Source: Amorphus sp040750475
Lineage (GTDB): Bacteria > Pseudomonadota > Alphaproteobacteria > Rhizobiales > Amorphaceae
Direction: 5' to 3'
DNA: 64,000 nucleotides
Assembly (NCBI RefSeq): GCF_040750475.1
Contig: NZ_JABJVY010000010.1
Coordinates: 1-64,000, forward strand
A program made the translations under genes and the position numbers. The first letter of the stretch is position 1. Each line of letters begins with the position of its first letter. Under the pieces are notes generated by a model. That model was given only the letters and a program-made list of their open reading frames with translations. It was not told the origin of the DNA and made no database searches. This document shows, in pieces, positions 8,853 through 17,023 of this stretch.

Positions 8853-10070
8853 ATGTCCACCACCACTGCCGATTTGCCCCTGATCGACGATCGTCTCGCG
8901 CGACGTAACGCGCTGCTTTTGGCTGCCGCCCAGGCGATCGGCGGCGCGATGATGTCGATCACGATCGCGACCGGCGGTCTCACTGGCTTCTATCTGCTCG
9001 GCCCCGACAAATCGCTCGCGACTTTGCCGGTTACCACGATGGTTCTCGGCACCGCTTGCGGGACCGTCCCGGCCGCGCTGTTGATGCGTCGCTTGGGCCG
9101 CCGCGGTGGGTTTCTCACCGGCGCTGGGATCGGAGCCGTCGGTGGCGTCGCTGCCTGCCTGTCGGTTCTCGCCGGAGCCTTCTATCTGTTTGCGCTCTCC
9201 ACCTGGGTGACCGGGTTTGCCGCCGCCTTTGTCCAACAATATCGCTTTGCGGCCGCCGACACGGCGAGCGCGTCCTTCCGGCCCAAGGCGATTTCCTGGG
9301 TATTGGCCGGCGGAGTGCTGGCCGGGGTGATCGGTCCGCAAGCGGTGATCCTCACCCGCGATATGTTTTCGCCGATCCAGTTTGCCGGCGCCTTCCTGGC
9401 CCAAAGCGCGCTCTGCCTGGTGGCGATGGCAATCCTGTCCTTCGTCTCGATCCCAAAGCCGACGGGGCAGGCCGGCGGATCCGGCGGCCGGTCGCTCGTC
9501 ACGATCCTGACGGAGTCCCGGATTGCGATCGCGGTCATGTGCGCGGTGGTGTCCTATGCCCTCATGAGCCTGGTGATGACGGCCGCGCCGCTGGCCATGG
9601 TCCAGTGCGGGCTGTCGGCGGACGATGCGGCACTCGGGATCCAGTGGCACGTGATCGCCATGTTCGGGCCGAGCTTTTTCACCGGAACCCTGATTGCGCG
9701 CTATGGCCGCGAGACCATCACCTTTGTCGGGCTCGCGCTGCTTGCCGCCACTGGGATCGTCGCGCTCGCCGGGCTGACGGTCACGCATTTCTGGGTGGCG
9801 CTGATCCTGCTCGGCCTTGGTTGGAATTTCGGCTTCATCGGCGCGACGGCCATGCTGACCGATGCCCAGCGCCCGGAGGAGCGCGCGCGGGTGCAGGCGG
9901 CCAATGACTTTCTGGTGTTCGGCTGCGTCGCCGCCGCGTCATTTTCGTCCGGCAAGATCCTGAACGTCGCCGGCTGGGAGACCGTCAACTGGGCGCTGTT
10001 CCCGGTCATTGCGCTGGCCGTCGTCGCGCTCGCCTGGCTCGTGCTGACCGGCCGCCACAAGACAGCCTAA
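8853..10070 (+). CDS. Major facilitator superfamily transporter
   Basis: A 405-residue inner-membrane protein with about twelve hydrophobic segments and a central hydrophilic loop (residues ~200-215), the usual two-bundle MFS layout. A basic loop with L-M-R-R-L-G-R-R-G-G follows the second segment, matching the conserved MFS loop 2-3 motif. The substrate cannot be read from the sequence; it resembles YnfM/arabinose-efflux-like MFS proteins. I start at M-S-T-T-T (8853); an upstream ATG at 8787 would add an unlikely soluble stretch that overlaps the hairpin. It stands alone between thiL and hppA. Confidence 0.85.
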   Translation: MSTTTADLPLIDDRLARRNALLLAAAQAIGGAMMSITIATGGLTGFYLLGPDKSLATLPVTTMVLGTACGTVPAALLMRRLGRRGGFLTGAGIGAVGGVAACLSVLAGAFYLFALSTWVTGFAAAFVQQYRFAAADTASASFRPKAISWVLAGGVLAGVIGPQAVILTRDMFSPIQFAGAFLAQSALCLVAMAILSFVSIPKPTGQAGGSGGRSLVTILTESRIAIAVMCAVVSYALMSLVMTAAPLAMVQCGLSADDAALGIQWHVIAMFGPSFFTGTLIARYGRETITFVGLALLAATGIVALAGLTVTHFWVALILLGLGWNFGFIGATAMLTDAQRPEERARVQAANDFLVFGCVAAASFSSGKILNVAGWETVNWALFPVIALAVVALAWLVLTGRHKTA

Positions 10071-10136
10071 AATCGTGACTGCCTGTGGTTTCCCTTGACG
10101 CCCCCCGGTCCGACCGGCACCAATATTGACGCTCCC

Positions 10137-10188
10137 ATCGGCCGATGCGCCGAACATAACCAAAGAAAAAGCGACTTAATCGGCCGAT
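10137..10188. promoter_or_regulatory. Two identical palindromes upstream of hppA
   Basis: The perfect palindrome ATCGGCCGAT occurs at 10137-10146 and again at 10179-10188, centre to centre 42 bp, about four helical turns. The first copy extends to CATCGGCCGATG. They lie 38-89 bp before the hppA start, a sensible place for a dimeric regulator, but the factor is unknown. Confidence 0.4.
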
Positions 10189-10225
10189 CCTGGGGAGCGG
10201 TCGGCTTGTCGAGGGAGGAATTGGA

Positions 10226-12355
10226 ATGGTGGGAGTGCTGCTCGTAATCCTGTGCGGACTGTTGTCCGTGCTCTACGGCATTTGGGCGATCCGTTCGGTC
10301 ATGTCGGCCGACGCCGGAACGGAACGGATGCGCGAGATCGCCGGAGCGATCCAGGAAGGTGCGCAGGCGTATCTTGCGCGCCAGTACACCACCATCGCCA
10401 TTGTCGGCGTCGTTATCTTCATTGTCGTCGCATTCCTGCTGGGGATCGCCGTTGCCGTCGGTTTCGCCATCGGCGCGATCCTGTCGGCCGCGGCAGGCTT
10501 CATCGGCATGCTGGTCTCCGTGCGCGCCAATGTGCGCGTCGCCCAAGCCTCCAGCACCAGCCTCGGAGCCGGACTGGACATCGCCTTCAAGTCGGGCGCG
10601 GTGACCGGCATGCTAGTCGCCGGCCTCGCGCTTTTGGGCGTTGCCGTCTACTACCTGATCCTGACGCGTATGCTGGGCTTTGCTCCCGGCGACCGGATGG
10701 TGGTGGATGCGCTGGTCGCACTCGGCTTCGGCGCCTCGCTGATCTCCATCTTCGCCCGTCTCGGCGGCGGCATTTTCACCAAAGGGGCGGACGTTGGCGG
10801 CGACCTCGTGGGCAAGGTGGAAGCCGGTATTCCGGAAGACGATCCGCGCAACCCGGCCACCATCGCCGACAATGTGGGGGACAATGTCGGTGACTGCGCC
10901 GGCATGGCGGCCGACTTGTTCGAGACCTATGCGGTGACGGTCGTCGCCACAATGGTGCTCGGGGCGATCTTCTTCGCCGGTACCGATCTGCTCACGTCGG
11001 CGATGCTCTATCCGCTAGCGATCGGCGGTGCCTGCGTCGTTACATCGATCATCGGCACCTTTTTCGTCCGGTTGGGGGCCAACCAGTCGATCATGGGTGC
11101 CCTCTATAAGGGTTTCATCACGACGGCGATCCTGTCGCTGATCGTGCTTCTGCCGGTCACGGCGGTTGTATTCGGCGGTCTGACGGAGCCGCTGACCATC
11201 GCAAACGGGCTCAGCTTCACCCCGCTGGCGCTCTATTTCTGCGGCGTCACGGGCCTTGCCGTCACGGGACTGATCGTCTGGATCACGGAGTACTACACCG
11301 GCACCGGCTTTCGCCCTGTGCGTTCGATTGCGGACGCGTCCCAGACCGGTCACGGCACCAACGTGATCCAGGGTCTGGCGATCTCGCTTGAGGCAACAGC
11401 GCTGCCGGCTCTCGTCATCATCGCCGGCATCATCGTCACCAACTCGCTTGCCGGGTTGTTCGGAATCGCGATTGCGGTGACGACCATGCTTGCGCTCGCT
11501 GGCATGGTCGTGGCGCTCGATGCCTTCGGGCCGGTCACCGACAATGCCGGCGGCATTGCGGAGATGGCGGACCTGCCCTCGGAAGTCCGCGATACGACCG
11601 ATGCGCTCGACGCCGTCGGCAACACCACCAAGGCGGTCACCAAAGGCTACGCGATCGGCTCCGCCGGCCTCGGCGCGTTGGTGCTGTTCGCCGCCTACAA
11701 CCAGGATCTCCAGTACTTCATCGCGAACTCCGCGGAATATCCCTATTTTCAGGACATTCCCGCCGGCGCGCTGAATTTCTCGCTGGTCAATCCATATGTG
11801 GTGGTGGGCTTGTTCTTCGGAGGCCTCTTACCGTTTCTGTTCGGCGGCATTGCCATGACGGCGGTTGGACGCGCGGCCAGCGCCGTGGTCCAGGAGGTGC
11901 GCCGACAGTTCCAGGAAAAGCCCGGGATCATGCAGGGCACTGAGCGTCCCGATTATGGGCGCGCGGTCGACATGCTGACCAAGGCGGCCATCAAGGAGAT
12001 GATCATTCCGTCGCTGTTGCCGGTTCTGTCGCCGATCGTGGTCTATTTCGTCGTGCTCGCGATCGCCGGCAAAGCGGATGCTTTCGCAGCGGTTGGCGCG
12101 ATGCTTTTGGGCGTGATCGTCACGGGCCTGTTCGTGGCGATCTCGATGACCGCCGGCGGCGGTGCCTGGGACAACGCCAAGAAGTATATCGAGGACGGCA
12201 ACTACGGTGGAAAGGGGTCGGATGCCCACAAGGCAGCCGTCACCGGTGACACGGTGGGCGACCCGTACAAGGACACCGCGGGGCCGGCCGTGAACCCGAT
12301 GATCAAGATCACCAACATCGTCGCACTGCTGCTGCTGGCCGTGCTGGCGCACTAG
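10226..12355 (+). CDS. hppA: K+-independent membrane proton-translocating pyrophosphatase
   Basis: A 709-residue integral membrane pump that couples pyrophosphate hydrolysis to proton export, with about 16 membrane segments. Catalytic acidic motifs are present: D-V-G-G-D-L-V-G-K (~191-199) and D-N-V-G-D-N-V-G-D-C-A-G-M-A-A-D (~216-231), plus D-N-A-G-G-I-A-E-M near 438. The motif G-N-T-T-K-A places Lys at residue 469, the known marker of the K+-independent subclass. A good Shine-Dalgarno (GAGGAATTGG) precedes the ATG. The stop codon TAG is also the first three bases of a 104-bp repeat. Confidence 0.97.
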   Translation: MVGVLLVILCGLLSVLYGIWAIRSVMSADAGTERMREIAGAIQEGAQAYLARQYTTIAIVGVVIFIVVAFLLGIAVAVGFAIGAILSAAAGFIGMLVSVRANVRVAQASSTSLGAGLDIAFKSGAVTGMLVAGLALLGVAVYYLILTRMLGFAPGDRMVVDALVALGFGASLISIFARLGGGIFTKGADVGGDLVGKVEAGIPEDDPRNPATIADNVGDNVGDCAGMAADLFETYAVTVVATMVLGAIFFAGTDLLTSAMLYPLAIGGACVVTSIIGTFFVRLGANQSIMGALYKGFITTAILSLIVLLPVTAVVFGGLTEPLTIANGLSFTPLALYFCGVTGLAVTGLIVWITEYYTGTGFRPVRSIADASQTGHGTNVIQGLAISLEATALPALVIIAGIIVTNSLAGLFGIAIAVTTMLALAGMVVALDAFGPVTDNAGGIAEMADLPSEVRDTTDALDAVGNTTKAVTKGYAIGSAGLGALVLFAAYNQDLQYFIANSAEYPYFQDIPAGALNFSLVNPYVVVGLFFGGLLPFLFGGIAMTAVGRAASAVVQEVRRQFQEKPGIMQGTERPDYGRAVDMLTKAAIKEMIIPSLLPVLSPIVVYFVVLAIAGKADAFAAVGAMLLGVIVTGLFVAISMTAGGGAWDNAKKYIEDGNYGGKGSDAHKAAVTGDTVGDPYKDTAGPAVNPMIKITNIVALLLLAVLAH

Positions 12356-12456
12356 AGCATGTCCACGCCAAGTGGAAACCGGTTGGCCGTCCGGACATGC
12401 GTCAAAACAAAGGGTTAGAGCCTGTCAGCGTTTCCGTGAAACGCTGACAGGCTCTA
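12353..12456 (+). repeat. 104-bp intergenic repeat, family A copy 1
   Basis: Begins TAGAGC at the hppA stop codon and ends GGCTCTA. The left half has an 8-bp stem GCATGTCC / GGACATGC around a conserved core (AAGTGGAAACCGGTTGGCC). The right half (12416-12456) is a perfect palindrome with 19-bp arms and a 3-nt loop. Length, palindromic build and position resemble Brucella Bru-RS elements. It could act as the hppA terminator or 3' stabiliser. Confidence 0.8.
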
Positions 12457-12558
12457 GAGCGCTTCCAGGCCAAGAGGAAAGCGGGTGGCCGCCCGGAAAC
12501 GCGTCGAAACAATAATTTGGACCCGATCCGTGATTCTGAGAAAAGCGGAACGGGCTTA
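12455..12558 (+). repeat. 104-bp intergenic repeat, family A copy 2 (tandem)
   Basis: Directly follows copy 1, sharing its terminal TA. Starts TAGAGCGCTTCC, contains the core ACCGGTTGGCC-like segment with changes, and ends CGGGCTTA. Same length as copies 1 and 3. Confidence 0.75.
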
Positions 12559-12675
12559 AAAATCGGAATGCGAAGGGAGCCCCGTTCTTGGACGCCCCCT
12601 TTTGGGAAACACAAAAACGCCCGCGCTCCAGCCGGATCGCGGGCGTCTTCGTTATGGTAGGCAGGCGCCCCTTTT

Positions 12676-13167
12676 TTAGAGGGTCGGCTGCAACACGCCC
12701 TTGAGAACCTGCGAGACGAACCCGATGTCTTGACCCGTCGTCGGTGTCACGCGAGCGATGTAGTCGAACACCTTGCCGTCCTTGAGACCGTATTCGGCGA
12801 TTTGCTCTACCCGGCCGTTCTCGTCGAAATAGACCGCGACGATACGGCGGTCGACGGTACGGGGATTGAGAAAGCGAACCGGTTGCTCCTCGGTCTGAGA
12901 GATGTAGTAGAAGACTTCGCTGTTGGTCACGCCCGTGGTGGACGGCGTGCCGAGCGCCAGTTCGACCTGTTCGCGGCTCGCGCCGACAGGGGCCTGCTGG
13001 AGCTGCTCCTCGGTGATCTTCTGGCCGTGGACCAGCGTCTCCGATGTACAAGCGGTAAGGCCGAAGACGAGAATCAGCGCGGCGAGACCGGCGCGGGTAA
13101 CCGGAAGGGGAGCGGACGCCGGCCGGGCCGGGCCGCTGGTGCGGCGAAAGCGAACGGTTCTTTCCAT
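12676..13167 (-). CDS. bamE: Outer membrane protein assembly factor BamE (SmpA/OmlA lipoprotein)
   Basis: A 163-residue lipoprotein component of the BAM complex that inserts beta-barrel proteins in the outer membrane. The signal peptide ends in the lipobox L-T-A-C with lipidated Cys40 when translation starts at 13167. The SmpA/OmlA domain covers ~45-135, including V-G-A-S-R-E-Q-V and L-G-T-P-S. A longer in-frame start at 13230 would run into the divergent gene and is less likely. It is divergent from the cytochrome-c chaperone gene, the arrangement usual in Hyphomicrobiales. The gene lies just right of the tandem repeats. Confidence 0.93.
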   Translation of the reverse strand: MERTVRFRRTSGPARPASAPLPVTRAGLAALILVFGLTACTSETLVHGQKITEEQLQQAPVGASREQVELALGTPSTTGVTNSEVFYYISQTEEQPVRFLNPRTVDRRIVAVYFDENGRVEQIAEYGLKDGKVFDYIARVTPTTGQDIGFVSQVLKGVLQPTL

Positions 13168-13210
13168 ATCGGCCCGACGGGCCTCCACTTGATCGATGCG
13201 TGAACGGAAC

Positions 13211-13762
13211 ATGATTTTCGGTTTTTTCAATCGTCGCAGGGGTGAAGTGGCCGCGCCCCTCTATTCGTCGATCGTGGCACAGGCACGGCAGACGTCCTTT
13301 TATCGCGATTGGTCGGTTCCCGATACCGTCGACGGCCGGTTCGAGATGGTGGTCTTGCATTTGGTGCTCGTGACGGAACGTCTGCGTGGCCCGCACCGGG
13401 CGATTTCGCCGATCGCGCAGGACTTGTTCGATTTCTTTCTGCTCGATATGGACCGCTCTCTCAGAGAAATGGGGGTTGGCGATCTCTCGGTGCCCAAGCG
13501 CATGAAGAAGATCGGCGAAGCGGTCTATGGCCGCTTCGACGCATTCGGACCGTTGTTGGAAACCGGCGATGGCGAGGCGCTTGCCAAAGCGATCGAACGC
13601 AACATGTTCCCGGAGACATCCGAACCCGAGGCCTCAGAGCGAATCGCCGCCTATGCGATTTCCGCGTTCGCGCGATTGGCTTCCCAGGCGACATCCGATA
13701 TCGAGGCGGGGCGGATCAGCTGGCCGGATCCGACCGCAACCCAAGAAGGACAGACCGGATGA
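13211..13762 (+). CDS. Ubiquinol-cytochrome c chaperone family protein (Cbp3-like)
   Basis: A 183-residue protein of the ubiquinol-cytochrome c chaperone family, homologous to mitochondrial Cbp3/UQCC1 that assists assembly of cytochrome b into the bc1 complex. The family core includes Y-R-D-W-S-V-P-D-T-V-D-G-R-F near residue 36, Q-D-L-F-D-F-F near 69 and a D-R-S-L-R-E-M-G-V-G-D motif near 80. I start at M-I-F-G-F-F (13211); 13196 is an alternative. Its stop overlaps the yceD start by ATGA, so the two are translationally coupled. Confidence 0.9.
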   Translation: MIFGFFNRRRGEVAAPLYSSIVAQARQTSFYRDWSVPDTVDGRFEMVVLHLVLVTERLRGPHRAISPIAQDLFDFFLLDMDRSLREMGVGDLSVPKRMKKIGEAVYGRFDAFGPLLETGDGEALAKAIERNMFPETSEPEASERIAAYAISAFARLASQATSDIEAGRISWPDPTATQEGQTG

Positions 13763-14292
13763 CGGAGACCTTTCCGCTCAGCCATCCGATTTCGGCGGGC
13801 GATGTGCCGCCCGATGGCGAGACCGTGACGTTCAGCGCCGACGAGACCGAGCGCAAGGCGCTGGCCGATACATTCGATCTCGACGAGATCCGCTCTCTCG
13901 ATGTGAGTTTTCTGATCAAGCCGTGGCGAGGTGACGGACTGTCGGTGGCTGGGACCGTGGATGCCGTCGTTGTCCAGCCGTGCGTTGTCACGCTCGCTCC
14001 CGTCCGGCAAACCATTCGCGAGACCGTCGATCTGCACTTCCTGCCGGAAGCACGGGTGCGTGAGGATGTGAGCGAAGTCTCCGTCGATCCCACCGGGGAA
14101 GACCCGCCGGACGTTTTCGATGGCGATTCCCTCGATCTCGGTGCGATCGCCGCCGAGCATGTGGCGCTCGGCATCGATCCCTATCCGCGTGCGCCCGGTG
14201 CACGCTTCGATCCCCGCGAGGCGGGAGTTGGCGACAAAGAGCCGTCGCCGTTCGCCGTTTTGGAGAAACTGAAACGCGGCGGCGATCAATGA
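13759..14292 (+). CDS. yceD: YceD family protein (DUF177), 23S rRNA accumulation protein
   Basis: A 177-residue DUF177 protein. In other bacteria YceD is needed for normal 23S rRNA accumulation. The domain runs from about residue 15 to 170 and includes the A-P-V-R-Q-T-I segment near 81-87 and the D-L-G-A-I-A-A-E-H-V-A-L-G-I-D-P-Y-P motif near 126-143. It overlaps the chaperone gene by four bases and lies 204 bp upstream of plsX. In many bacteria rpmF sits between yceD and plsX; it is absent here, as is usual in this order. Confidence 0.88.
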   Translation: MTETFPLSHPISAGDVPPDGETVTFSADETERKALADTFDLDEIRSLDVSFLIKPWRGDGLSVAGTVDAVVVQPCVVTLAPVRQTIRETVDLHFLPEARVREDVSEVSVDPTGEDPPDVFDGDSLDLGAIAAEHVALGIDPYPRAPGARFDPREAGVGDKEPSPFAVLEKLKRGGDQ

Positions 14293-14496
14293 GTTCGCGG
14301 CGAACCATGGGGCAAAATGTGGTTGTGCGGGCGATCGAAACGGGTATTGTCCACCGGCCGCTCGGCACGGTGCCGACCCATCGCTGCGGCTCGTCCAAGC
14401 CGTGGCTTTTGCGGCATGTAGCGGTCGGAAAGAGCAAAATCGGGGCCGGCGCCGCCCTATTCGAAGTCCCTAACAGCCTCTAGGTCCGACAAAGAC

Positions 14497-15564
14497 ATGG
14501 CGAAAAACGTCACGCTCTCGCTCGATGCCATGGGCGGCGACGGAGGACCCGAGGTGGTGCTTCCGGGAGCCGAAATCGGACTGGAGCGCTGTCCGGACAT
14601 CCGCTACGAGATTTTCGGCGATCTTCCCCGGCTTGAGCCGATCCTGGAAAAATGTCCGCGCCTGAAAGAGGCGAGCCAGCTCCACCACTGCGAAGTCGCG
14701 GTGCAGATGGACGACAAACCGAGCCAGGCGCTGCGCCAAGGGCGCTGGAAGTCGAGCATGTGGAAGGCGCTCGAAGCCGGCAAGAATGGCACCGCCGGCG
14801 CGGTGGTGTCTGCGGGCAACACCGGTGCGCTGATGGCGATGGCCAAGTTCTGCCTGCGCACCATGCCGAGCATCGAACGCCCCGCCATTGCGGCCATATG
14901 GCCGACCATTCGAGGCGAATCCATCGTGCTCGATGTCGGCGCCACCATCGGCGCGGACGCGCAGCAATTGATCGATTTCTCGATTTTGGGCGGGGCCATG
15001 GCCCGCGCGGTATTCGGAATCGAACGGCCCACGATTGGGCTCCTCAATGTCGGCGTCGAAGAAGTGAAAGGCCTTGAGGAGATCAAGGCGGCCGGGCGCA
15101 TGCTGCGCGAAGCGGGTCTCGCATCGATCGACTATACCGGCTTCGTCGAAGGCGACGATCTGGGCAAGGGCACTGTGGACGTGGTGGTGACGGAAGGTTT
15201 TTCCGGCAACATCGCGCTGAAAACCGCGGAAGGCACGGCGCGCCAGATTTCGGAATATCTCAGGGCTGCCATGAGCCGGACCCTGCAGGCGCGGCTCGGC
15301 TATCTGCTCGCAAAGCCCGCCTTCGACCGGCTGCGCGAAAAGATGGATCCGCGCAAAGTCAACGGCGGCGTGTTTCTGGGCTTGAGCGGTCTCGTCATCA
15401 AGAGCCACGGCGGCACCGATGCGGAAGGCTTCGCGTCGGCGGTGGAACTAGCCGCCGATATGGTGCGTAACGATCTTATGAGCCGCATTGCCGCAGACAT
15501 CGACGCCTATCACGCATCGGGCGCAACAGTACGGACGGAACAGGGAAAGGAGGCGGCTAAGTGA
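14497..15564 (+). CDS. plsX: Phosphate acyltransferase PlsX
   Basis: A 355-residue peripheral enzyme converting acyl-ACP to acyl-phosphate for phospholipid synthesis. It begins with the typical L-S-L-D-A-M-G-G-D-G-G-P (residues 7-18) and has the V-S-A-G-N-T-G-A-L-M motif near residue 105 and V-D-V-V-V-T-E-G-F-S-G-N near 227. Length is standard. The last four bases (GTGA) overlap the GTG start of fabH, so the pair is translationally coupled. Confidence 0.97.
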   Translation: MAKNVTLSLDAMGGDGGPEVVLPGAEIGLERCPDIRYEIFGDLPRLEPILEKCPRLKEASQLHHCEVAVQMDDKPSQALRQGRWKSSMWKALEAGKNGTAGAVVSAGNTGALMAMAKFCLRTMPSIERPAIAAIWPTIRGESIVLDVGATIGADAQQLIDFSILGGAMARAVFGIERPTIGLLNVGVEEVKGLEEIKAAGRMLREAGLASIDYTGFVEGDDLGKGTVDVVVTEGFSGNIALKTAEGTARQISEYLRAAMSRTLQARLGYLLAKPAFDRLREKMDPRKVNGGVFLGLSGLVIKSHGGTDAEGFASAVELAADMVRNDLMSRIAADIDAYHASGATVRTEQGKEAAK

Positions 15565-16538
15565 GCGTAACCCGCGCAGTTGTTTTGGGGTGCGGGAGTG
15601 CGCTTCCCGATCGTGTCCTGACAAACGCCGAACTGGCGGAGATGGTTGAGACGTCGGACGAATGGATCGTCCAGCGAACCGGAATTCGCGAGCGCAGAAT
15701 TGTGTCGGAGGGCGAAACCACGGCCGACCTCGGGCTCCGCGCAGCCCAGCGCGCGTTGGCCGACGCCGGTGTCGAAGCCGAGACGATCGATCTGATCGTG
15801 CTGGCGACGGCTACGCCCGACAATACTTTTCCGGCCACCGCCGTCACGATCCAGGAGCGGCTCGGGATTTCCAGCGGTGCGGCGTTCGACCTGCAGGCGG
15901 TCTGTTCCGGTTTCGTGTTCGCGCTGACCACCGCAGAGGCCTACCTAAAGAATGGGCTTGCGACTCGTGCCCTGGTCATCGGCGCTGAGACCTTCTCCCG
16001 CATTCTGGACTGGCAGGACCGCAGCACCTGTGTTTTGTTCGGCGACGGTGCTGGCGCGGTGGTGTTGGAGGCGCAGCCGGGCGCGGGGACTTCGGCGGAC
16101 CGTGGGATCCTGGCCAGTAAGCTGCGCTCCGATGGTCGCCACAAGGAAAAGCTTTATGTCGATGGCGGTCCGTCTTCGACCCAGACCGTCGGCCACCTGC
16201 GCATGCAGGGCCGCGAAGTGTTCAAATATGCCGTCGCCATGATCACCGACGTGATCGAAGATGTGTTTGAAAAGACCGGGACGACAGCCGATGACATCGC
16301 TTGGTTCGTTCCGCATCAGGCCAATAAGCGTATTATCGATGCGACAGCACGCAAGCTCTCCATTCCCGATTCCAAGGTGGTCACCACCGTCGACCGGCAT
16401 GGCAATACTTCGGCGGCATCGATTCCGCTGGCCCTGGATGTGGCCGTGAAGGACGGACGGATCAAACGCGGCGATCTGGTGTTGTTGGAAGCGATGGGCG
16501 GGGGCTTCACCTGGGGTGCCTGCCTGTTGCGCTGGTGA
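15561..16538 (+). CDS. fabH: 3-oxoacyl-[acyl-carrier-protein] synthase III
   Basis: A 325-residue condensing enzyme that starts fatty-acid synthesis from acetyl-CoA and malonyl-ACP. The catalytic triad is present: Cys115 in A-V-C-S-G-F, His in P-H-Q-A-N (about 250) and Asn in H-G-N-T-S (about 280). The start is GTG at 15561, preceded by AGGAGGC, and overlaps the plsX stop by four bases. It is followed after 142 bp by ihfA. Confidence 0.97.
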   Translation: MSVTRAVVLGCGSALPDRVLTNAELAEMVETSDEWIVQRTGIRERRIVSEGETTADLGLRAAQRALADAGVEAETIDLIVLATATPDNTFPATAVTIQERLGISSGAAFDLQAVCSGFVFALTTAEAYLKNGLATRALVIGAETFSRILDWQDRSTCVLFGDGAGAVVLEAQPGAGTSADRGILASKLRSDGRHKEKLYVDGGPSSTQTVGHLRMQGREVFKYAVAMITDVIEDVFEKTGTTADDIAWFVPHQANKRIIDATARKLSIPDSKVVTTVDRHGNTSAASIPLALDVAVKDGRIKRGDLVLLEAMGGGFTWGACLLRW

Positions 16539-16680
16539 TCGCATTAGGCTGTCACAAACACGCTTTAGATCCTGAGTTCAGTGAGTTGCGCGGTTGACCG
16601 GAAGGCACTTGCGCAATACGTTTGCGAAGGTCTGTCGGCGACCGGTTCGGATGCCGACCATCCATATCCGCGAGGAAGCC

Positions 16681-17004
16681 ATGTCGGGACGGACCGTAAC
16701 ACGGGCGGACCTGTGCGAGGCTGTCTATCAAAAGGTCGGTCTTTCCAGGACGGAGTCCGCCGATCTTGTCGAGATGGTCATCAAAGAGATCGCGGAGACG
16801 CTGGTTGGCGGAGAACCGGTCAAACTGTCGTCGTTCGGCACTTTCGTGATTCGCGATAAGGGCGAGCGGATTGGCCGTAACCCCAAAACCGGCGAGGAAG
16901 TGCCGATCGCGCCACGTCGTGTTCTGGTGTTCAAGCCGTCCAACGTCTTGAAGAAGCGGATCAACGACGCGCTGGCGACGACGGGACTGCAACCAAGCGA
17001 GTAG
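16681..17004 (+). CDS. ihfA: Integration host factor subunit alpha
   Basis: A 107-residue DNA-bending protein of the HU/IHF family that forms a heterodimer with IhfB. The beta-arm motif G-R-N-P-K-T-G-E-E-V (residues ~66-75) carries the intercalating proline. The start at 16681 follows GAGGAAG and gives the usual IHF-alpha N-terminus; upstream in-frame ATGs at 16594 and 16651 lack support. The gene is followed 19 bp later by the MerR regulator, a conserved pairing in Hyphomicrobiales. Confidence 0.95.
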   Translation: MSGRTVTRADLCEAVYQKVGLSRTESADLVEMVIKEIAETLVGGEPVKLSSFGTFVIRDKGERIGRNPKTGEEVPIAPRRVLVFKPSNVLKKRINDALATTGLQPSE

Positions 17005-17023
17005 ATCCCGAAGGCCCGAAGGA

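Noticed and set aside
14289..14483. A 64-codon plus-strand frame between yceD and plsX
   Set aside because: No ribosome-binding site or similarity. I also looked for rpmF here and it is not present.
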